Assembly (NCBI GenBank): GCA_052389895.1
Contig: JBQTHM010000030.1
Span: 1-26,813 of the forward strand
Length of the DNA: 26,813 nt
Direction of reading: 5' to 3'
Source: CAVVXX01 sp052389895
Lineage (GTDB): Bacteria > Pseudomonadota > Alphaproteobacteria > Micropepsales > Micropepsaceae
Under the pieces are notes generated by a model. The model ran no database searches. It saw only the letters and a list, made by a program, of their open reading frames with translations, and had not been told where the DNA came from. The translations under genes were made by a program, and so were the position numbers. Positions 15,104-22,202 of this stretch are shown piece by piece (the stretch's first letter is position 1; the number at the start of each line of letters is the position of its first letter).

Positions 15104-16579
15104 TCAGTCTCCGGTGATTCCCAACTTGCGGCGCAGGATTTCGTTCACCACCGTCGGGTTCGCCTTACCGCCTGTCTGCCTCATCACCTCGCCCACGAAC
15201 CACCCCGCCAGTTTTGGTTTGACCTTCACCGCTTCGACTTTGTCAGGGTTTGCCGCGATCACGGCGTCGACAGTGGTTTCTATTGCCGAAGTGTCGGAGA
15301 GCTGTTTTAGTCCGCGTTTCTCAACGACTTCGCGCGGATCACCGCCCTCGCGCCAAATTACGTCGAGCACTTCCTTTGCGATCTTTCCGGAAATCGTGTT
15401 CGCGGTCACCATCTGCACAATGGCGCTGTTGGCCTCGGCGCTGACGGGCCCATTGGCGACAGCAAGCCCTTCCTTGTTCAGCCGCCCAAAATACTCGTTG
15501 TTCAACCAGTTCGCGGCGGCCTTGGGTTCGGCGCCCGCCTTCACCATGGCTTCGAAATAGTCGGCCGTTTCCCTTTCGGCGATGAGCACCGAAGCGTCGT
15601 AGGCGGACAAGCCCGCCTTCATGAAACGTGCCTTTTTTTCATCCGGCAGCTCTGGAAGCAAACTGGCAATTTCATCTATCCACCCCTGCTCCAAGGTAAG
15701 CGGCAGCAAATCGGGGTCGGGGAAGTAGCGATAGTCGTGGGCCTCTTCCTTCGAGCGCATGGAGCGCGTCCCGCCGTTGCGGGAATCGAAGAGGCGGGTT
15801 TCCAGGTCGATTTTGCCACCCGATTCCAGAATATCGATCTGCCGGCGAGCCTCGTATTCGATTGCCTGCATGATAAAGCGCACCGAGTTGACGTTTTTGA
15901 TCTCGCAGCGCGTGCCGAGGGGCGCGCCGGGCTTCCGCACGGACACGTTTACGTCCGCGCGCATGGAGCCCTCCTCCATATTGCCGTCGCATGTGCCGAG
16001 GTAACGCAGAATGGCCCGCAGCTTCCGCAAGAAAGCGGCTGCCTCTTCCGCGGAACGGAGATCGGGCCGCGATACGATTTCCATCAATGCAATGCCCGAG
16101 CGATTCAGGTCCACGTAGGAATAGTCGGGATGCTGGTCGTGCAGGCTCTTCCCCGCATCCTGCTCCAGGTGCAGCCGCTCGATACCCACAGGAACCGTTT
16201 CACCGTCTGGCAGATCGAGCAGGACCTCGCCCTCGCCCACGATGGGACTCTTGTACTGCGAAATCTGATAACCGGCCGGGAGGTCGGGATAGAAGTAGTT
16301 CTTGCGGTCGAAACCACTGGTGAGATTGATCCTCGCCTTGAGCCCCAGCCCGGTGCGGACTGCCTGCTCGACGCAATAGCGATTAATAACCGGCAACATG
16401 CCCGGCATAGCGGCGTCCACCAGGCTCACCTGCGTGTTCGGCCCGGCGCCGAACGTGGTCGAGGCACCCGAGAACAGCTTGGCCTTACTTGTTACCTGCG
16501 CGTGCACTTCCATGCCGACGACGACTTCCCACTTGCCCGTGGCGCCATCGAGCAGCTTAGCGGTGCGAGGATCCCTCAT
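15104..16579 (-). CDS. gatB: Aspartyl/glutamyl-tRNA(Asn/Gln) amidotransferase subunit B
   Basis: GatB binds misacylated Glu-tRNA(Gln) or Asp-tRNA(Asn) and activates its side-chain carboxylate with ATP, so that GatA can amidate it. The 491-residue product has WEVVVGMEVHAQV, the zinc/kinase core region with DFDRKNYFYPDLPAGYQISQ-like wording (GFDRKNYFYPDLPAGYQ), and LMEIVSRPDLRS. The C-terminal YqeY-like tail domain ends VVNEILRRKLG. The ATG at 16579 overlaps the gatA stop (ATGA) and has GGAGG about 6 bases upstream; an in-frame ATG at 16594 is less likely. It is the last gene of gatCAB, indicating indirect Asn- or Gln-tRNA charging. Confidence 0.96.
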   Translation of the reverse strand: MRDPRTAKLLDGATGKWEVVVGMEVHAQVTSKAKLFSGASTTFGAGPNTQVSLVDAAMPGMLPVINRYCVEQAVRTGLGLKARINLTSGFDRKNYFYPDLPAGYQISQYKSPIVGEGEVLLDLPDGETVPVGIERLHLEQDAGKSLHDQHPDYSYVDLNRSGIALMEIVSRPDLRSAEEAAAFLRKLRAILRYLGTCDGNMEEGSMRADVNVSVRKPGAPLGTRCEIKNVNSVRFIMQAIEYEARRQIDILESGGKIDLETRLFDSRNGGTRSMRSKEEAHDYRYFPDPDLLPLTLEQGWIDEIASLLPELPDEKKARFMKAGLSAYDASVLIAERETADYFEAMVKAGAEPKAAANWLNNEYFGRLNKEGLAVANGPVSAEANSAIVQMVTANTISGKIAKEVLDVIWREGGDPREVVEKRGLKQLSDTSAIETTVDAVIAANPDKVEAVKVKPKLAGWFVGEVMRQTGGKANPTVVNEILRRKLGITGD

Positions 16580-18066
16580 GCCGCCCTCCACCATTCGCCC
16601 GGCTCCGCTCGAAACGCCGCAGCCTGTTCCACTGAACGCGCCACGCGCAACACCGTTGCCTCATCAAATGCCTTGCCGATAATCTGAAGCCCGAGCGGCA
16701 ATCCGTCGGCCGTCAAGCCCGCCGGAACCGAAATGCCGGGAAGGCCGGCCAGGTTTACGGTCACCGTGAATACGTCGTTCAAGTACATCGACACAGGGTC
16801 GGACGTTTTTGCGCCGATGGCGAAGGCGGGCCCCGGCGTTGCTGGTGTCAGCAGCACATCGCATTTCTTGAAAGCCTCTTCGAAATCGCGCGCGATCAGC
16901 GTGCGAACCTTCTGGGCGCGCAGGTAATAAGCGTCGTAATAGCCGGCCGACAGCACATATGTTCCTATCATGATACGGCGGCGTACTTCACGGCCGAACC
17001 CTTCGGAGCGAGTGCGGTCGTAAAGATCAATAACGTTTCTTGGGTCGGCTGCGCGGTGACCGTAGCGAACACCATCATAGCGCGCGAGATTTGAAGAAGC
17101 CTCGGCTGGTGCGACTATGTAATAGGCGGGGAGCGCATACTTCGTGTGCGGCAAGGTGACGTTTACGATCTGTGCACCTTGCGCCCTAAGCCATTCGGCA
17201 CCTTTGGCCCACAGCGCGTCGATCTCCGGCGGCGCGCCGGCAACGCGGTATTCCCTAGGAATGCCGATGCGCATTCCCTTTACACCAGATTCCAGCGTCG
17301 CCTCGTAATCGGGAACCGGCGTGTCGACGCTTGTCGAATCTTTGGGATCGTGTCCCGCCATCAGGCGCAGCAGGATGGCCGTGTCATGCACCGTGCGCCC
17401 CATTGGTCCTGCTTGGTCGAGCGACGATGCAAACGCGACAATGCCCCAGCGCGAACAACGCCCGTAAGTCGGCTTGAGACCGACGATTCCGGCTACCGCC
17501 GCAGGCTGGCGGATCGAACCTCCTGTGTCTGTGCCTGTCGCGCCCAACGCAAGATGCGCGGCCACTGCCGCTGCCGAACCGCCTGAGGAGCCGCCCGGCA
17601 CCAGATCCTTATTGCTGCCACGGGCGCGCCATGGACTTATGACTGGCCCGAAATGACTGTTTTCGTTCGACGACCCCATGGCGAATTCGTCCATGTTCGT
17701 CTTCCCGATCATCACGGCGCCTGCATTCCACAAATTCCGAGTCACCGTTGACTCATAGGTCGGCACAAAATTGTGCAAGATGTGACTGCCCGCTGTCGTG
17801 CGCACCCCCTTGGTACAAAACAAGTCTTTGATCGCGATGGGAAGGCCTTCCAGTGGCCGCGCGTTGCCTTTCGCAATGCGCTCATCCGCGGCCCCGGCTT
17901 GTTCGAGCGCGACTTCGGGCGTGGGCGTTACGAAGATGTTCAGCGTCTTGGATGCTTCAACGGCCTTGATATGCGCCTCGGTCAACTCTTTCGCGGAAAG
18001 CTGTTTCGCCTTCAGCGCGTCACGCGCTTCCTTGAGAGTGAACCGCGTGGGATCGCTCGCGCGCAC
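16576..18066 (-). CDS. gatA: Aspartyl/glutamyl-tRNA(Asn/Gln) amidotransferase subunit A
   Basis: GatA is the amidase that frees ammonia from glutamine for tRNA-bound amidation. The 496-residue product carries the amidase-signature triad: Lys80 in LPIAIKDLF, Ser160 in PGGSSGGSAAAVAA and the nucleophile Ser184 in TDTGGSIRQPAA. Later segments such as GLPGISVPAGL also fit the family. It starts with GTG at 18066, immediately after the gatC TAG, and overlaps gatB by 4 bp, so all three subunits are tightly coupled. No key residue is missing. Confidence 0.97.
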   Translation of the reverse strand: MRASDPTRFTLKEARDALKAKQLSAKELTEAHIKAVEASKTLNIFVTPTPEVALEQAGAADERIAKGNARPLEGLPIAIKDLFCTKGVRTTAGSHILHNFVPTYESTVTRNLWNAGAVMIGKTNMDEFAMGSSNENSHFGPVISPWRARGSNKDLVPGGSSGGSAAAVAAHLALGATGTDTGGSIRQPAAVAGIVGLKPTYGRCSRWGIVAFASSLDQAGPMGRTVHDTAILLRLMAGHDPKDSTSVDTPVPDYEATLESGVKGMRIGIPREYRVAGAPPEIDALWAKGAEWLRAQGAQIVNVTLPHTKYALPAYYIVAPAEASSNLARYDGVRYGHRAADPRNVIDLYDRTRSEGFGREVRRRIMIGTYVLSAGYYDAYYLRAQKVRTLIARDFEEAFKKCDVLLTPATPGPAFAIGAKTSDPVSMYLNDVFTVTVNLAGLPGISVPAGLTADGLPLGLQIIGKAFDEATVLRVARSVEQAAAFRAEPGEWWRAA

Positions 18067-18354
18067 CTACTCCACCACTTTCGGAACTACGAAGAAGTGG
18101 TCCTCGCTCAGGGGCGCGTTTTTCATCAGATCGTCGGCGCATCCGCCATCCGTTACCTTGTCCTCGCGCATTTTCAGCTTCTGCGCGATAACACTGGTCA
18201 TGGGCGGAACATTTTCAACGTTGACTTCCTTGAGCTGCTCCACCCAGGCGAGAATCCCGTTCAGTTCCGTCATCATCGGCAGAACACGCTCCTCCTCGAG
18301 CGCTATGCGCGCGAGCTTGGCAATTCGCCTGACAGTCTCCTTATCAACGGCCAT
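18067..18354 (-). CDS. gatC: Aspartyl/glutamyl-tRNA(Asn/Gln) amidotransferase subunit C
   Basis: GatC is the small strap that stabilises the GatA-GatB pair. The 95-residue product has the normal size and pattern: VRRIAKLARIALEEERV, then LNGILAWVEQLKEVNVENVPPM, and the C-terminal LREDKV-like KMREDKVTDG and FFVVPKVVE. It is the first gene of gatCAB and is divergent from ruvX. The spacer between them is only 72 bases and carries nested inverted repeats. Confidence 0.95.
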   Translation of the reverse strand: MAVDKETVRRIAKLARIALEEERVLPMMTELNGILAWVEQLKEVNVENVPPMTSVIAQKLKMREDKVTDGGCADDLMKNAPLSEDHFFVVPKVVE

Positions 18355-18378
18355 GGCGTGCTCCGGACCCTTGCTTTC

Positions 18379-18420
18379 TGCTAGTGCTTGCTAGCAACCG
18401 TGGTCACAGCAGGCAAGCAC
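18379..18420. repeat. nested inverted repeats between gatC and ruvX
   Basis: TGCTAG (18379-18384) and CTAGCA (18391-18396) are exact inverted copies with a 6-base spacer. Overlapping them, GTGCTTGC (18384-18391) and GCAAGCAC (18413-18420) are exact inverted copies with a 21-base spacer. The two pairings exclude each other in RNA. The site lies in the only space available for the divergent gatC and ruvX promoters. Confidence 0.5.
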
Positions 18421-18426
18421 CCCAGA

Positions 18427-18888
18427 ATGCCCGTTGTCACGCCGAGAGAACTGAAAGCCGCGCTTAGCCGCAGGCAGCGATTGCTGGGAGCTGACCTGGG
18501 GGAAAAGACCATCGGCCTCGCACTGTCGGATACCGAGCGCATGGTGGCGACGCCACTGGAAACGCTTAAGCGTACTACTTTCACGCGCGACGCGAAGAGG
18601 ATTATTAGTCTAATAGAGCAGCACGGCGTCGGCGGTCTGATCGTTGGTCTTCCCGTCAATATGGATGGCTCCGAGGGGCCGGCCGCGCAGTCCGCCCGCG
18701 CGTTCGCGCGCAACTTCGCAAAACTGTCCACGTGCCCCGCTGTGTTGTGGGACGAACGGCTCTCCACCGCCGCCGTCACCCGTACGCTTCTGGATGCCAA
18801 CATGTCACGACGGGGGCGCGCCAAAGTCGTAGACAAAATGGCGGCTGCGTACTTTCTTCAGGCTGCTCTGGACGCACTCAGGCGATGA
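18427..18888 (+). CDS. ruvX: Putative pre-16S rRNA nuclease, YqgF/RuvX
   Basis: This RNase H-fold protein matures the 5' end of 16S rRNA and was once listed as a Holliday junction resolvase. The 153-residue product has Asp23 in LLGADLGEKTIGLALSD, then GLIVGLPVNMDGSEGP, LWDERLSTAAVTRTLL and VVDKMAAAYFLQ. Together these carry the expected acidic residues. The frame also contains a TTG at 18388, but the ATG at 18427 gives the normal N-terminal length. It heads the plus-strand run ruvX-pyrB-plsY-dprA. Confidence 0.93.
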   Translation: MPVVTPRELKAALSRRQRLLGADLGEKTIGLALSDTERMVATPLETLKRTTFTRDAKRIISLIEQHGVGGLIVGLPVNMDGSEGPAAQSARAFARNFAKLSTCPAVLWDERLSTAAVTRTLLDANMSRRGRAKVVDKMAAAYFLQAALDALRR

Positions 18889-18928
18889 GTTGCCGCGGAC
18901 AGGAACACTCCCTATAAGGCAGGCTTTG

Positions 18929-20041
18929 ATGAGCGCAAGCGACGCGGGGCGGCGCATCCGCCACGTGACCTCGATTAACGATCTCTCAAACAGCGAGATC
19001 GAGGACGTTTTTTCCCTTGCTGCGCACTATCTTAAAACCCTCGGCGATAGCTCCTATCGCATCGGCCGCAGCACGAATGCGGCCGCCGGGCGCATTCTCG
19101 CCTGCCTCTTTCTCGAACCAAGCACACGAACGCGGTTATCGTTTGAATCGGCAATGCAACGCCTGGGCGGCAGTACGATAAGCATTACCGATCCCAACGC
19201 GTCTTCCGCCGCCAAGGGCGAAAGCCTCGCTGACGCCATTCGCATGTTGAGCGGATATGCAGATGCCATCGTGCTCCGCCACCCGCGCGACGGTGCTGCC
19301 AAGTGCGCCGCGGAATTTGCTTCGGTCCCTGTCGTTAATGGCGGCGACGGCGCGCATGAACATCCGACGCAAACACTGGCCGATCTGTTCACGCTTCTGC
19401 GTGAGCGTGGTGCCATAAGCGGACTGACCGTTGCCATCGCAGGCGACCTGAAGGGCGGGCGCACTGTGCATTCGCTCTGCTACGCGCTTGCGCGTTTCGG
19501 AGCGAATATCAACCTCATGCCGGCGCCCGGGTTGGATTTGCCTGCTCACGTACTAAACCGGCTGCACGACGAATTCGCTTGCACTCCGATCGCCAACTCA
19601 AATGCGGCCGTGGACGCGCTTTACGTAACACGCTTTCAAAAAGAACGCAGTTCCGATGAAGCGCGTAACTACCCAAAAATAGATCCGGATTTTCTGTCCA
19701 ACCCGCGCTTCGCGAACGCAAGCGTGCTCCATCCGCTTCCGCGCGTAGACGAGCTTGACCCCGCACTCGACGGCGATCCGCGCGCGGCGTACATGCGTCA
19801 GGCGTCCTACGGCGTGCCGGTGCGTATGGCACTGCTTACGCGCCTGCTCGGGCTGGATGGTAAGTCGCTTGCACCGCAACAGGGCCCTGCCGCCAAGCAG
19901 ATTTCCAACAAAACGTGCCCGAACGCGCATTGCATCACGCACGATTTCACGGAACGGAAGTTTGCAGTGCCGAGATTCACCATCTTGCAAAGCGGCAAGC
20001 GGCGGCTACGCTGCTTCTACTGCGAGACCGATCTCGACTAG
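18929..20041 (+). CDS. pyrB: Aspartate carbamoyltransferase with a PyrI-like C-terminal zinc ribbon
   Basis: ATCase joins carbamoyl phosphate and aspartate, the first committed step of pyrimidine synthesis. Residues 1-309 match the E. coli-type catalytic chain: SINDLS, PSTRTRLSFE (66-70 STRTR), Lys97 of the 80s loop, EHPTQTLADLF, AGDLKGGRTVHSL and LHPLPRVDE. After a short linker, residues 330-365 form a four-cysteine ribbon: CPNAHCITH, then RCFYCE (Cys330, 335, 362, 365). E. coli PyrI has the same CPNxxCIxH and CKYCE wording in its zinc domain. The allosteric nucleotide-binding domain of PyrI is absent, so this is a partial fusion. The ATG at 18929 is favoured over the TTG at 18890. Feedback by ATP/CTP is not expected from this chain alone. 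Confidence 0.93.
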   Translation: MSASDAGRRIRHVTSINDLSNSEIEDVFSLAAHYLKTLGDSSYRIGRSTNAAAGRILACLFLEPSTRTRLSFESAMQRLGGSTISITDPNASSAAKGESLADAIRMLSGYADAIVLRHPRDGAAKCAAEFASVPVVNGGDGAHEHPTQTLADLFTLLRERGAISGLTVAIAGDLKGGRTVHSLCYALARFGANINLMPAPGLDLPAHVLNRLHDEFACTPIANSNAAVDALYVTRFQKERSSDEARNYPKIDPDFLSNPRFANASVLHPLPRVDELDPALDGDPRAAYMRQASYGVPVRMALLTRLLGLDGKSLAPQQGPAAKQISNKTCPNAHCITHDFTERKFAVPRFTILQSGKRRLRCFYCETDLD

Positions 20042-20068
20042 CTGGCAACGCGTTAGGGGACCGGGACC

Positions 20069-20701
20069 TTGGATCTTCCCGCCACAAATTGGCAGATGCT
20101 TGCGCTTGCCTGCGAGGCAGCGCTGGTATTCGGCTATCTGCTGGGTTCGATACCATTCGGTCTGCTTGTCGCGCGCATTTTTCGCCTCGGTGACATACGG
20201 AAGACTGGTTCCAGAAATATCGGCGCCACCAATGTTCTGCGCACAGGGAATAAGTGGGCCGCGGCGCTGACTCTTCTGCTCGATGGTGGCAAAGGCGCAG
20301 TCGCCGTGCTTGCTGCCCGGGAGATCGGCGGCGATCTCGCAGCAATGTGGGCCGCTTTCGCGTCTTTTGTCGGCCATGTTTTTCCTGTCTGGTTGGATTT
20401 CAAGGGCGGTAAGGGGGTGGCGACATTCCTCGGCCTTACTCTCGCGCTTGCATGGCCCGTAGGCATTATGGCGTGCATGACATGGCTCGGGGCGGCCGTA
20501 CTTTGGCGCACGTCTTCTCTCGCTTCGCTCGTTTCGGCTGCTGCGACGCCCGTGTACCTAGCCTTCTGGAACGAATACTGGTTCGCCGCGATTATGGTAT
20601 TTCTTGCCGCGCTCATTTTCGCAACCCATCGCGAGAACATCCGGAGGCTCCGCCGCGGCGATGAACCGAAAATCGGCGCGAATGTCCGGGGCGCGGCGTG
20701 A
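20069..20701 (+). CDS. plsY: Glycerol-3-phosphate acyltransferase PlsY
   Basis: PlsY acylates glycerol 3-phosphate using acyl phosphate, the first step of phospholipid synthesis in most bacteria. The 210-residue integral membrane protein has about five hydrophobic segments and the three conserved loops: GSIPFG (26-31), GSRNIGATN (47-55) and GHVFPVWLDFKGGKGVAT (102-119). It probably starts at TTG 20069, since AGGGGA lies 8 bases upstream; the next ATG at 20096 would cut into the first membrane segment. It follows pyrB by 27 bases. In many Alphaproteobacteria pyrC lies in this gap. Confidence 0.94.
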   Translation: MDLPATNWQMLALACEAALVFGYLLGSIPFGLLVARIFRLGDIRKTGSRNIGATNVLRTGNKWAAALTLLLDGGKGAVAVLAAREIGGDLAAMWAAFASFVGHVFPVWLDFKGGKGVATFLGLTLALAWPVGIMACMTWLGAAVLWRTSSLASLVSAAATPVYLAFWNEYWFAAIMVFLAALIFATHRENIRRLRRGDEPKIGANVRGAA

Positions 20702-21810
20702 CGAACCATCGCGCCCTAGACGACGATGAGCGCCTCGCCTGGTTCAGGCTCGCGCGCACGGAAAACGTCGGTCCGTCCACATTTGCCGCATTGCTTGCAC
20801 GCTTCGGCACCGCACGTGCAGCACTCGAAGCCGTGCCTCGCCTCGCAAGGCGCGGCGGCAAAGCGCTGACACTTGCGAGCGCTGGCGATGCAGCGCGTGA
20901 ACTTGAGTCGCTCACGGCCCTGGGGGGCCGCCTGCTCTGTTATGTCGAAGGAGAATTTCCACCTGGCCTGGCCGCCCTCGATCCGCCGCCGCCTGTAATT
21001 GCGGCGCTCGGGCACTCGTCGCTTTTGGCGCGCGAGATGATCGCCATCGTTGGCGCGCGCAATGCATCGGCGCTTGGCGCGAAGCTAGCCGGAAGGATCG
21101 CCAAGGATTTGGGCAGCGCGGGCCTGGTGGTTGTCTCCGGTCTCGCGCGGGGGATCGATTTCTCGGCGCATCAGGGCGCATTGCAATCTGGGACGGCAGC
21201 CGTACTGGCGAGCGGCATCGATCTTGTGTATCCGCCCGAAAACCAGCAACTCTACGATGCCATTCGGGATCAGGGCGTGCTGATATCCGAAATGGCAATT
21301 GGAATGGCGCCGTTGCCGCGGCACTTTCCGCGCCGCAATCGCCTGATTTCCGGTTTGGCGCGCGGGGTCATTGTCATTGAGGCCGCAGAAAAATCGGGTT
21401 CGCTGATTACGGCAGGATATGCGCTGGAACAGGGGCGTGAAGTGTTCGCTGTTCCGGGTTCGCCACTGGATCCGCGTGCGCGCGGCGCAAACCGATTAAT
21501 TCGCGAGGGCGCAACGCTAACCGAAACCGCCGAGGACGTGTTAAACGTGCTGCGGCCCATCCTCGGTCATGCGTTTGGCGAAACGGAACATGCTCCGTCG
21601 GCACCGCCCGCCGACGCGGCGGCCGCGGAATCGGAAGCCGATCGCATCCGTGCCGCGGTCGAAGAAAAACTCGGGCCCGCGCCGGTCGAGGTGGACGAGC
21701 TTGTGCGTCAATTGGGTGCGACGCCGGCCGCGGTGCTCACCGTGCTGCTTGAACTCGAGCTTGCGGGCCGGATCGAGCGCCAACCGGGCAATCGCGTGGT
21801 CTGGCGCTAA
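20698..21810 (+). CDS. dprA: DNA processing protein DprA
   Basis: DprA binds incoming single-stranded DNA in natural transformation and loads RecA. The 370-residue product has an N-terminal SAM-like helical region (NVGPSTFAALLARFGTA) and the Rossmann-like DprA core: AIVGARNASALG, SGLARGIDFSAHQGAL, FPRRNRLISGLA and SGSLITAG. A C-terminal winged-helix domain (about 315-370, VDELVRQLGATPAAVLTVLLELELAGRI) follows an Ala/Glu-rich linker. The GTG start overlaps the plsY stop (GTGA). dprA is widespread even in species not known to be competent, so competence cannot be inferred. Confidence 0.95.
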   Translation: MTNHRALDDDERLAWFRLARTENVGPSTFAALLARFGTARAALEAVPRLARRGGKALTLASAGDAARELESLTALGGRLLCYVEGEFPPGLAALDPPPPVIAALGHSSLLAREMIAIVGARNASALGAKLAGRIAKDLGSAGLVVVSGLARGIDFSAHQGALQSGTAAVLASGIDLVYPPENQQLYDAIRDQGVLISEMAIGMAPLPRHFPRRNRLISGLARGVIVIEAAEKSGSLITAGYALEQGREVFAVPGSPLDPRARGANRLIREGATLTETAEDVLNVLRPILGHAFGETEHAPSAPPADAAAAESEADRIRAAVEEKLGPAPVEVDELVRQLGATPAAVLTVLLELELAGRIERQPGNRVVWR

Positions 21811-22028
21811 AACTGCCTTTTCTGGCAAATCGTGTCCGCTTCTTCGGCGGCCTGTTCGATCAACAGGGCTAGTCTCGTCTGCCTATTGATCTCGGCAAGG
21901 CGCTTGAGAGAGATCAGCATGTCGAGGGTGTACCGCGCCGTCTGTTCGGCGTTAGCGGGCTTGAGGCCAAGGCGTTTTCTGACGCTTGTACCGCCCATCA
22001 CAAACTCGTGAATTCCTTCAGCCGCCAT
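21807..22028 (-). CDS. Small hypothetical protein between dprA and topA
   Basis: A 73-residue protein from the ATG at 22028. The frame is open to an ATG at 22079, but the extra 17 residues are atypical (MFVCQFRLYFQAKPVCL). The central segment YTLDMLISLKRLAEINRQ, followed by ALLIEQAAEEAD, looks like the amphipathic helices of short alphaproteobacterial proteins of unknown role that carry a Y-x-x-DML-x-L-x-x-LA pattern. Codon third positions are G/C-rich, as in true genes here. There is no signal peptide, membrane segment or clear ribosome site. Its stop overlaps the dprA stop by 4 bp, so the genes converge. Function unknown. Confidence 0.5.
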   Translation of the reverse strand: MAAEGIHEFVMGGTSVRKRLGLKPANAEQTARYTLDMLISLKRLAEINRQTRLALLIEQAAEEADTICQKRQF

Positions 22029-22105
22029 TAAGCATACGGGTTTAGCCTGGAAATACAACCGGAATTGACATACAAACATGTATACAATCTCAAGTTGTCC
22101 TCCAG

Positions 22106-22134
22106 TTGACAGCGAGGGGTCAAATCACCACTTT
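22106..22134 (+). promoter_or_regulatory. possible topA promoter or operator
   Basis: A consensus -35 hexamer TTGACA (22106-22111) lies 92 bases before the topA ATG. The hexamer 17 bases downstream (CACTTT) is a poor -10. TTGAC (22106-22110) and GTCAA (22119-22123) also form a 5-bp inverted repeat with an 8-base spacer, so the site might be an operator instead. A second TTGACA at 22065 lacks a well-spaced partner. Confidence 0.25.
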
Positions 22135-22202
22135 CCGCCGCTCCGCTTCAGGGCGCTCCCGGCGGCAACTCAGCTCACCACGGTCCGCCGGTCCAAGCTC
22201 CA

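Noticed and set aside
15737..16687. Long plus-strand open frame (316 codons) opposite gatB
   Set aside because: It is the mirror of gatB, whose motifs are complete on the minus strand. The frame shows no recognisable domain and is a by-product of G+C-rich codon positions.
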